Assembly (NCBI GenBank): GCA_009698295.1
Contig: WLQO01000058.1
Location: 1-7,006, forward strand
Length of the DNA: 7,006 nucleotides
Direction: 5' to 3'
Origin: Actinomycetota bacterium
Lineage (GTDB): Bacteria; Actinomycetota; Actinomycetes; Nanopelagicales; Nanopelagicaceae
Shown one piece after another: positions 1 through 5,916 of the stretch. Under the pieces are notes generated by a model. The model was not told the origin of the DNA and did no database searches. It saw only the letters and a program-made list of their open reading frames with translations. Position 1 is the first letter of the stretch; every line of letters starts with the position of its first letter. The translations under genes and the position numbers were made by a program.

Positions 1-47
1 AGAAGATTGATCTGGCCGTTATGAAGATGGCTTATTTAGATAAGTAA
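1..47 (+). CDS. 3' end of an unrecognised gene (5' end outside window)
   Basis: From base 3 a plus-strand frame reads KIDLAVMKMAYLDK and stops at TAA (45-47). The codons look ordinary for this genome and the frame is open to the window edge, so this is plausibly the C-terminus of a gene entering from the left. Only 14 residues are visible and I recognise no family. It would converge on the tRNA-Val, with 3 bases between its stop and the tRNA 3' end. It could also be a chance open frame. Confidence 0.3.
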   Translation, partial: KIDLAVMKMAYLDK

Positions 48-50
48 ACG

Positions 51-122
51 TGGGCGCTGAGGGTTTCGAACCCCCGACATTCTCGGTGTAAACGAGACGC
101 TCTACCACTGAGCTAAGCACCC
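51..122 (-). tRNA. tRNA-Val, anticodon UAC
   Basis: Read on the minus strand, these 72 bases fold into a complete cloverleaf. The acceptor stem is GGGTGCT with AGCGCCC (one G-U pair), the D stem GCTC/GAGC, and the anticodon stem TCTCG/CGAGA around the loop TTTACAC. The variable loop has five bases, and the T stem GGGGG/CCCTC encloses the loop TTCGAAA. Loop positions 34-36 are TAC, which reads valine GUA and related codons. The discriminator base is A. No CCA is encoded (the next bases are CG), so CCA must be added after transcription. It lies 28 bases downstream of the peroxiredoxin gene on the same strand and may be processed from that transcript; I see no separate promoter in the gap. Confidence 0.96.
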
Positions 123-150
123 GATTCTTGCTTGGCAAATACTACCTTAA

Positions 151-624
151 CTAAAGAGCAGCGATTGCAGCCTTGTAATCACCGTTATTACGCGCATCGC
201 CTAGGCCATTTACGACCGCCCAGCGAATTACGCCAGCTTTATCAATAATGAAGGTACCGCGCATCGCGCAACCGAGATCTTCATTGAAGATTTGGTAAGC
301 CTTTGCTGCAGCGCCATGTGGCCAGAAATCAGCAAGCACTGGGAATTTATAACCTTCTTGCTCAGCAAATACCTTTTGCGTAAATGGCGAATCGCAAGAA
401 ATTGCAAGTACTTGGACGCCATCATTTTGGAATGCAGCTAAGTCATCGCGAATCGCACAAAGTTCGCCGGTACATGTTCCTGTAAATGCGAATGGAATAA
501 AAAGAACTACGACGTTCTTAGCGCCTTTAAAAGATGACAATGAAACTTTCGCGCCATGCTGATCTTTTAATTCGAAATCTGGAGCAACTGATCCAACTGA
601 TAAACCTGCAAGTGTTTGACTCAT
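151..624 (-). CDS. AhpE-like peroxiredoxin (AhpC/TSA family)
   Basis: Thiol peroxidase of 157 residues, predicted cytosolic with no signal peptide, reducing hydrogen and organic peroxides. The thioredoxin-like peroxiredoxin fold is complete. The active-site signature PxxxTxxC is present as P44, T48 and peroxidatic C51, and R122 matches the conserved arginine that activates the thiolate. The DFWPHG segment (residues 99-104) is typical of the AhpE group, whose Mycobacterium member is about 153 residues. A second cysteine, C56, sits five residues after C51, where BCP-type enzymes carry a resolving cysteine; C77 and C119 are also present. The ATG at 624 is 9 bases after the DUF3052 stop and has no clear Shine-Dalgarno, so translation is probably coupled to the upstream gene. 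The tRNA-Val follows. Family assignment is secure; AhpE versus BCP-like mechanism is not settled by sequence. Confidence 0.93.
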   Translation of the reverse strand: MSQTLAGLSVGSVAPDFELKDQHGAKVSLSSFKGAKNVVVLFIPFAFTGTCTGELCAIRDDLAAFQNDGVQVLAISCDSPFTQKVFAEQEGYKFPVLADFWPHGAAAKAYQIFNEDLGCAMRGTFIIDKAGVIRWAVVNGLGDARNNGDYKAAIAAL

Positions 625-633
625 GTGCGAAAT

Positions 634-1047
634 CTAGCGCTTGCCAGCCTTGCGCGCGACTAGACGAGTTGCAGTCCAATCATTTGCTACAACCAACGTT
701 GAAGTTTGGCTTAGCCCCGCAATCGGCGCCGCATCCTGAATATCACTTGGCTCAACATGGCCATCTCGACCAACTTTTGGAGTTAAAACCCAAATCGGCC
801 CGGTCTCACTTAAATAGGTGAGGCCGTCCATTAACTCATCGACGAGATCTCCGTCACCATCGCGCCACCATAAAATAACGGCATCGACTACTTCGGTAGC
901 GCTACCTTCGACAAATTTACTTCCGGTTATTGTCGCGATCTCTTTACGTAAGGCTTCATCGCAATCTGTGTCATATCCGACTTCAAGGACTATCTCGCCT
1001 TGAGCAAATCCCATCCCCTTTGCCACGGGATAAGTCCACCGAAACAT
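634..1047 (-). CDS. DUF3052 family protein of unknown function
   Basis: Small soluble protein of 137 residues from the chosen start, with no membrane segment or signal peptide. It matches what I know of actinobacterial DUF3052 proteins: a GFAQGEIVLEVGYD opening (about residues 13-26), LWWRDGDGDL (59-68), IWVLTPKVGRDGHVEPSDI (85-103) and AGLSQTST (110-117). No catalytic motif or function is known to me. The frame extends to an ATG at 1128, but that codon overlaps the divergent aceE ATG and would add 27 residues that the family does not normally have. The ATG at 1047 gives the usual length, has AAAGG four bases upstream, and leaves room for promoters. A third possible start is the ATG at 1014. 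It heads a probable unit with the peroxiredoxin and tRNA-Val. Family call is confident; the start is an inference. Confidence 0.88.
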   Translation of the reverse strand: MFRWTYPVAKGMGFAQGEIVLEVGYDTDCDEALRKEIATITGSKFVEGSATEVVDAVILWWRDGDGDLVDELMDGLTYLSETGPIWVLTPKVGRDGHVEPSDIQDAAPIAGLSQTSTLVVANDWTATRLVARKAGKR

Positions 1048-1126
1048 TGGACCTTTGACAAGGGTTTTGTGAGACGAAATCTCGCCAGATTTTGCTCTAC
1101 TGTGGCGTAAGCGCGAGAATAAGCCC
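1048..1126. promoter_or_regulatory. Divergent control region between the DUF3052 gene and aceE
   Basis: This 79-base spacer separates the two divergent starts and must hold the promoters of both, since neither gene has a same-strand neighbour upstream within reach. For aceE, TTGCTC (1092-1097) lies 17 bases before GAGAAT (1115-1120), which ends 6 bases before the aceE ATG. This could be a weak sigma-70-type promoter giving a leaderless mRNA; matches to consensus are only 3/6 and 4/6. GAGAAT may instead act as a poor ribosome-binding site. On the minus strand AAAGG (complement of 1052-1056) precedes the DUF3052 start at 1047. A small inverted repeat GAGA-5-TCTC lies at 1071-1083. No operator I can name is visible. 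Confidence 0.4.
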
Positions 1127-3847
1127 ATGAGCGAGAACTTCGGCGTCCCAGATCAGATCATCGACCAGCTAGTAGATATCGACCCAACCGAGACCGCTGA
1201 ATGGCAAGCATCCTTTGATGCCGCACTAAATAGCGCAGGCCCAGTCCGCGCGCGTTACTTGATTCTTAAATTACTACAGCGCGCACATGAAAAGAATATT
1301 GGAGTCGCCGCACTTCGCAACACTGATTACATAAACACAATTACTCCAGAAAACGAACCAGCATTTCCTGGTGATGAAGCTATCGAACGCCGCATCCGCG
1401 CATTTATCCGCTGGAACGCGGCGATGTTGGTACACCGCGCGCAGCGACCAGGAGTTGGTGTTGGTGGACATATTTCTACATACGCATCATCTGCCGCACT
1501 TTATGAAGTTGGTTTTAACCACTTCTTCCGCGGACAAGATCATCCTGGCGGCGGAGATCAAATCTTCTTCCAAGGCCATGCATCTCCCGGAATGTATGCA
1601 CGAGCATTTATGGAAGGTCGCTTAAGCGAAGATCAACTTGATGGTTTCCGCCAAGAACTTTCGCATAAAGGTGGCGGGCTCTCGTCTTATCCGCACCCAC
1701 GTTTGATGCCAGAGTTCTGGCAATTCCCAACAGTGTCCATGGGTATCGGTCCGATCAACGCAATTTATCAAGCACGCTTTAACCGTTACTTACATAACCG
1801 TGGCATTAAAGATACAAGTCAGCAAAATGTTTGGGCATTTCTTGGCGACGGTGAAGTAGATGAAGTAGATACTTTAGGCGCGATTGGGCTGGCTTCACGC
1901 GAGAAGTTAGATAACTTAACTTTCGTTGTTAACTGTAATTTGCAACGCCTTGATGGACCAGTCCGCGGTAATGGCAAGATTATTCAAGAACTTGAATCAA
2001 TCTTTGGCGGCGCAGGCTGGAACGTCATCAAGGTTGTATGGGGTCGCGAGTGGGATCCACTGCTTGCACAAGATCGCGAGGGCGCACTTGTAAATATTAT
2101 GAACACTACCCTTGATGGCGATTACCAAACATTTAAGGGTGAAAGTGGCGCATACGTGCGCGAGCACTTCTTTGGTCGTGATCCACGTACTGCTGCAATG
2201 GTCTCTGGTTGGTCTGATGATCAAATCTGGAATCTAAAGCGCGGTGGACATGATTACCGCAAGCTATATGCGGCATATGCAGCTGCATCTCAACCTAATG
2301 GCCGCCCAACAGTTATCTTGGCAAAAACTGTTAAGGGCTGGACACTTGGTTCGCACTTCGAAGCTCGCAACTCAACGCACCAAATGAAGAAGATGTCACT
2401 TGAAGATATTGTCGAATTCCGCGATCGTTTAGGTATTCCAATTGCCGATGACAAGTTAGATAAGTACACACCTCCTTATTACAAGCCAGCTGAAGATTCT
2501 GCTGAAGCTAAATACTTACAAGAGCGTCGCGTTGCTTTGGGTGGATCAATTCCGCGCCGTCGCAGCGTTTCTCGTCCATTGGCACAACCGGTAGATGAGG
2601 CTTACGAATCTGTTCGTCGTGGTTCTGGACAGCAAGAAGTTGCGACAACAATGGCATTTGTCCGCATGCTTAAGGATTTAGTTAAAGATCCTGGACTTGG
2701 CGCACGCTTAGTACCAATTATTCCTGATGAAGCCCGCACTTTTGGTATGGATTCACTCTTCCCAACTTTAAAGATTTACTCACCACACGGTCAGCAATAC
2801 ACCGCAGTAGACCGTGAATTGATGTTGTCCTATAAGGAATCAACTTCTGGTGTGATCTTGCACGAAGGTATTAATGAAGCTGGATCAGTTGCATCATTTA
2901 CTGCAGTTGGTTCTTCGTATTCAACTCATGACGAACCAATGATTCCTATCTATATCTTTTATTCAATGTTCGGTTTCCAGCGCACAGGTGATGCTTTCTG
3001 GGCGGCTGCCGATCAATTGGTACGCGGCTTTGTCGTCGGTGCCACTGCTGGTCGCACAACTTTAAATGGTGAAGGTCTGCAGCATGAAGATGGCCATTCG
3101 CCGCTTCTAGTTTCAACAAATCCAGCCGTTGTTGCCTATGATCCAGCATTTGCTTACGAACTCGGACATATCGTTAAAGATGGCCTGCGTCGTATGTATG
3201 GAGAAAATAGCGAGAATATTTATTACTACCTAACTGTTTATAACGAGCCTTACATGCAACCAGCGGAGCCAGAAAGCCTTGATGTAGCCGGTTTGTTAAA
3301 GGGAATTTACTTATTCCAGAACGGTTCTAAACAGCGTAAGAAGAATGCACAGATCTTGGCCTCTGGTGTCGGCATGAACTGGGCGCTAAAGGCTGCGAAG
3401 TTACTCGAATCCGATTGGGGCGTTTCTGCATCTGTCTGGTCTGTTACCTCTTGGAATGAACTTCGTCGTGACGGACTTGCTGTAGATCGCCACAATTTAT
3501 TAAATCCAACTGATCAACGCAGTGCTTATGTTACAAATAAGCTAAAGGGTGCTGATGGTCCAGTAATCGCAGTTAGCGATTACATGCGCGCGGTGCAAGA
3601 TCAGATCGCACCGTGGGTGGAACAAGATTTTGTTTCGCTAGGAACAGATGGCTTTGGTCTATCTGATACTCGTGGTGCTCTCCGTCGCCACTTTAAAGTC
3701 GATGCTGAATCAATCGTGATTGCAACCTTGTCGGCACTTGCTAAGGCTGGCGAAGTTAAACAGGGCGTTGTGCAAGATGCGATAAATAAGTATCAAATCA
3801 ACGACATTAACGCTGCTGATCCAGGTAATACCGAAGGATCAGGTTAA
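1127..3847 (+). CDS. aceE: Pyruvate dehydrogenase E1 component, homodimeric type
   Basis: ThDP-dependent E1 of the pyruvate dehydrogenase complex: it decarboxylates pyruvate and reductively acetylates the lipoyl groups of E2, committing carbon to acetyl-CoA. It has 906 residues, against 887 in E. coli AceE. The ThDP/Mg site is intact: the motif GDGEVDE begins at G240, with D241, N271 (in NCNLQ) and Q273. H117 (GVGVGGH), H153 (FQGH), H418 (STHQMKK), H653 (GLQHEDGH) and catalytic E584 (GINEAG) correspond, at offsets of 11-13, to E. coli H106, H142, H407, H640 and E571. Domains are roughly a pyrophosphate domain (70-480), a pyrimidine domain (485-715) and a C-terminal domain (716-900). The ATG at 1127 leads straight into the actinobacterial-like N-terminus (DIDPTETAEW). 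No E2 or E3 gene adjoins it, as is common in Actinobacteria. It ends 7 bases before the convergent transporter gene. Confidence 0.98.
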   Translation: MSENFGVPDQIIDQLVDIDPTETAEWQASFDAALNSAGPVRARYLILKLLQRAHEKNIGVAALRNTDYINTITPENEPAFPGDEAIERRIRAFIRWNAAMLVHRAQRPGVGVGGHISTYASSAALYEVGFNHFFRGQDHPGGGDQIFFQGHASPGMYARAFMEGRLSEDQLDGFRQELSHKGGGLSSYPHPRLMPEFWQFPTVSMGIGPINAIYQARFNRYLHNRGIKDTSQQNVWAFLGDGEVDEVDTLGAIGLASREKLDNLTFVVNCNLQRLDGPVRGNGKIIQELESIFGGAGWNVIKVVWGREWDPLLAQDREGALVNIMNTTLDGDYQTFKGESGAYVREHFFGRDPRTAAMVSGWSDDQIWNLKRGGHDYRKLYAAYAAASQPNGRPTVILAKTVKGWTLGSHFEARNSTHQMKKMSLEDIVEFRDRLGIPIADDKLDKYTPPYYKPAEDSAEAKYLQERRVALGGSIPRRRSVSRPLAQPVDEAYESVRRGSGQQEVATTMAFVRMLKDLVKDPGLGARLVPIIPDEARTFGMDSLFPTLKIYSPHGQQYTAVDRELMLSYKESTSGVILHEGINEAGSVASFTAVGSSYSTHDEPMIPIYIFYSMFGFQRTGDAFWAAADQLVRGFVVGATAGRTTLNGEGLQHEDGHSPLLVSTNPAVVAYDPAFAYELGHIVKDGLRRMYGENSENIYYYLTVYNEPYMQPAEPESLDVAGLLKGIYLFQNGSKQRKKNAQILASGVGMNWALKAAKLLESDWGVSASVWSVTSWNELRRDGLAVDRHNLLNPTDQRSAYVTNKLKGADGPVIAVSDYMRAVQDQIAPWVEQDFVSLGTDGFGLSDTRGALRRHFKVDAESIVIATLSALAKAGEVKQGVVQDAINKYQINDINAADPGNTEGSG

Positions 3848-3854
3848 TTCGCTT

Positions 3855-5042
3855 CTACTCCTCTTTGACTGCGTGAGCAAAGAACGCTGTAGCTATAAGC
3901 ATTAGCGCTGGAATCGTTAGCGCGATCGCTAACGAACCACTAAATTGTGCGGTCCATGCAACTACTGCCTTTAAGATAAAAACAGATGGCATATTTATAA
4001 CGCCCATCTGGCCGACAACAACTGCGCTCGGCAGAGAAGATCTGCGGTTAGCCGCGGTATAAAAGGTTGGTGCCATCAAAGAAGAGCCCATTCCGGCAAA
4101 TCCAAATGCAACACAAGATGTAAGTAAAGCCAAATTCTTATGTTCTGCCGGTATCTGAACAGTTATTGTTAGGAAAGTTAAAAATCCACCGCCACCAAGC
4201 AGGGCGAATAAGCGAATTGTGTTATGAACCCGGAAGCGCTTAGCCAAAGTACTAGCACTTAACCTTCCCGTGATCATCGCGATCATAAATACAACGTAAG
4301 GAAGAGCTGCCAAACCAGAACTGACGCCAATGCGTTCCTTCGCAAATATTGCCGACCAATCACCCGTGCAAAATTCTAAGAAAACCGCGCAGAGCAATCC
4401 CCCGCTGATAAGCCAGTCAACCCTAAATGATGTGAAAAGCGTCTTAAGTGGAAGATGCGCATCATCATGCTCATTTGCTTTGACCAGAACCGGGGTAAGG
4501 CGTTGCACCATCGCTGTCAACGCCAAAGTGACAACAACCGCTAAACCACCAACGTGCCAAGAAATTGTTATGAGATTTACGATCAATCCAGAAATAATTG
4601 CAGTTGTTAAAGTTCCGAGTGCCCACATTCCGTGCAATCGAGCAATAGTTAAATCCTTTACTCGCTCCATTGCATTAAAAGACTGTGCGTTGATCGAGAT
4701 GTGATATGCCGATGTGCTCCAGCCAATTGCAATATTACAGATTAGGAAAATTCCCGACGATTCAGTGCGAACGATGAAGAAATATGCAAATCCCATAAGC
4801 CAGATGTTGGCCAAAATAACGCGCTTGACTCCATATTTGTGGACCATATGGCCTGTAAGAAAAAGGCTTGCGACAGCGCCAAACGAACCGGTGCTAATCA
4901 GCGTTCCGAATTGGCCGTTACTTAAACCTAAGTTAGCTTTAATTTCAGGAAAACGCGGAATCCAAGACATGATCAACATTGCATAAACGCCAAATAGCGC
5001 CTGCAGGAGATTAAATTCAGTCTTTGGTTTTACGGTATTCAT
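3855..5042 (-). CDS. MFS transporter, YbjJ-like, substrate unknown
   Basis: Inner-membrane major facilitator protein of 395 residues, with about 12 hydrophobic segments in two halves separated by a charged central loop (about residues 181-205, KANEHDDAHLP). The loop-2/3 MFS motif is visible as GHMVHKYGVKRV (64-75). The segment LEFCTGDWSAIF (E223, D228, W229) followed by a GRLSASTLAKRF loop resembles YbjJ-type MFS proteins, as does the INAQSF...ARLHGMWALG stretch in the first half. No member's substrate can be read from sequence. Two starts are possible. The ATG at 5042, one base after the upstream TAA, suits termination-reinitiation and is preferred; the in-frame ATG at 5057 adds five residues and overlaps the upstream gene by 14 bases. 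Neither has a Shine-Dalgarno, so translation is probably coupled. It is the last gene of the minus-strand block and converges on aceE. Confidence 0.9.
   Translation of the reverse strand: MNTVKPKTEFNLLQALFGVYAMLIMSWIPRFPEIKANLGLSNGQFGTLISTGSFGAVASLFLTGHMVHKYGVKRVILANIWLMGFAYFFIVRTESSGIFLICNIAIGWSTSAYHISINAQSFNAMERVKDLTIARLHGMWALGTLTTAIISGLIVNLITISWHVGGLAVVVTLALTAMVQRLTPVLVKANEHDDAHLPLKTLFTSFRVDWLISGGLLCAVFLEFCTGDWSAIFAKERIGVSSGLAALPYVVFMIAMITGRLSASTLAKRFRVHNTIRLFALLGGGGFLTFLTITVQIPAEHKNLALLTSCVAFGFAGMGSSLMAPTFYTAANRRSSLPSAVVVGQMGVINMPSVFILKAVVAWTAQFSGSLAIALTIPALMLIATAFFAHAVKEE
3914..3935. terminator. Possible U-less bidirectional terminator hairpin past aceE
   Basis: TCGTTAGCG (3914-3922) and CGCTAACGA (3927-3935) are perfect reverse complements, giving a 9-bp stem with a 4-base loop. 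It begins 67 bases after the aceE stop, inside the 3' end of the convergent MFS gene, where it encodes Ser-Leu-Ala-Ile-Ala-Leu-Thr. No T-run follows on either strand. No other strong stem is visible in the 7-base gap between the two genes, so this may stop aceE transcription or shield its 3' end. It may equally be a coincidence of coding. Confidence 0.3.
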
Positions 5043-5043
5043 C

Positions 5044-5904
5044 TTAAAAGAGCGCATTTGCTAGCGCTGCTCGCGCTTTAATAACACGAGGATCTGCCGG
5101 ATCGACCAAGGCAAACAATTCAAGCAAGCGATCCTTAACTCGCTTCTGCTCTGGTCCATCCAAAAGTTGAATCAGATGTAATAAGCGAGCAAAAGCTGGT
5201 TCTAAATATCCGCTGACAATTTCAATGTCCGCGCATCTCATTTGAATCTCTAAATCATCTGGTGAGGTGATTGCATCTTGCATTATCTTCGCGCCATCTA
5301 AACCATCGGTACGTGATAACAGTTGAGTCTGAGCAAGACCTAAAGTTGCAAATGAATCCCCCGGCTTGCGCGCCAGTAATTTCTTATAGGCACTTTCGGC
5401 TCTTGCATAATCTCCGGCATCAAGGGCTGCTAGCGCTTCTTCTTCTTCGGGTTCAATCTTTTCAACTGGTGCATCGCCAACGCCTTGTTCGGAAGCTAGA
5501 GCTAAAACTTTATCAATCACCATGCGGATCTGGGCTTCAGGGTATGCCTGTTCAAAGAGAGGAACCATCTGTTCGTTAATGATGGCTACTGCAAATGGAA
5601 CTGCACGGACTTGCAGTGCTTGTGCAACTTGCGGTTGGGCATCAACGTCAACGCGGCCCAGCACCCAACTTCCTTGATCAGCTAAAGCTAACGCGCCAAG
5701 CGTTGCAACTACCTCTTGGGATTCAACAGAACGTGGTGACCAACAAATTAAAATTACTGGTTTGCTCTTTGATAAAGCTAAAAATTCATCAGTTAGATTT
5801 TGGGGAGTTATTTCAACGCCCGGCATTGGTCCAGAACTTTCCGGTTTTGGTTTTCCCAGTGAACTTAAATCAACAGCGCGGCCAAAATTGGGAGGCAAGG
5901 TCAC
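5044..5904 (-). CDS. Thioredoxin-fold/TPR protein (CnoX/YbbN-like) without active-site cysteines
   Basis: Soluble 286-residue protein. An N-terminal tail (1-30) is followed by a thioredoxin fold (about 31-138) and a TPR-type helical region (about 153-245), ending in ALANALF as I recall for actinobacterial homologues. The fold is supported by the strand ILICW, the segment WVLGRVDVDAQPQVAQALQV (80-99) and the cis-proline P103 in VPF. Where thioredoxin has WCGPC this protein has S59-V60-E61-S62, so both redox cysteines are gone. The only cysteines, C54 and C224, are off-site. It therefore cannot act as a dithiol oxidoreductase; a chaperone-holdase or scaffold role, as known for E. coli CnoX/YbbN, is inferred. 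The start is GTG at 5904, overlapping the upstream kinase-like gene's TGA (GTGA), with GGAGG seven bases upstream. The transporter follows after one base. Confidence 0.88.
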   Translation of the reverse strand: MTLPPNFGRAVDLSSLGKPKPESSGPMPGVEITPQNLTDEFLALSKSKPVILICWSPRSVESQEVVATLGALALADQGSWVLGRVDVDAQPQVAQALQVRAVPFAVAIINEQMVPLFEQAYPEAQIRMVIDKVLALASEQGVGDAPVEKIEPEEEEALAALDAGDYARAESAYKKLLARKPGDSFATLGLAQTQLLSRTDGLDGAKIMQDAITSPDDLEIQMRCADIEIVSGYLEPAFARLLHLIQLLDGPEQKRVKDRLLELFALVDPADPRVIKARAALANALF

Positions 5905-5916
5905 TTATTTGCCTCC
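5891..5916 (-). promoter_or_regulatory. Hairpin enclosing the Shine-Dalgarno and GTG start of the thioredoxin/TPR gene
   Basis: On the minus-strand mRNA, GGAGGCAA (complement of 5909-5916) pairs perfectly with TTGCCTCC (complement of 5891-5898), an 8-bp stem. The 10-base loop ATAAGTGACC carries the upstream stop TGA and the GTG start. The 5' arm contains the GGAGG Shine-Dalgarno (5912-5916). If it forms, the site is closed until a ribosome finishing the kinase-like gene opens it, enforcing coupled translation. The pairing is seen directly; the regulatory role is inferred. Confidence 0.5.

Noticed and set aside
31..44. AT-rich inverted repeat CTTAT-4-ATAAG downstream of tRNA-Val, as a terminator
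   Set aside because: The stem is only five mostly A-T pairs and no T-run follows on either strand; chance is likely in AT-rich DNA.
534..821. Plus-strand open frame opposite the peroxiredoxin and DUF3052 genes
   Set aside because: It lies antisense to two clear family members and its translation resembles no protein I know; a coding shadow.
3922..3929. Single GCGATCGC octamer, the HIP1 sequence of cyanobacteria
   Set aside because: I noted it only once here and the gene content is actinobacterial; it is a by-product of the hairpin and Ala-Ile codons.
4330..4986. Two plus-strand open frames opposite the MFS gene
   Set aside because: Both are antisense to a well-supported transporter, have low-complexity translations and no recognisable domain.
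5063..5077. Small hairpin AGCGC-5-GCGCT just upstream of the MFS starts
   Set aside because: A 5-bp stem inside coding sequence (Ala/Arg codons) is expected by chance, and it covers no visible Shine-Dalgarno.
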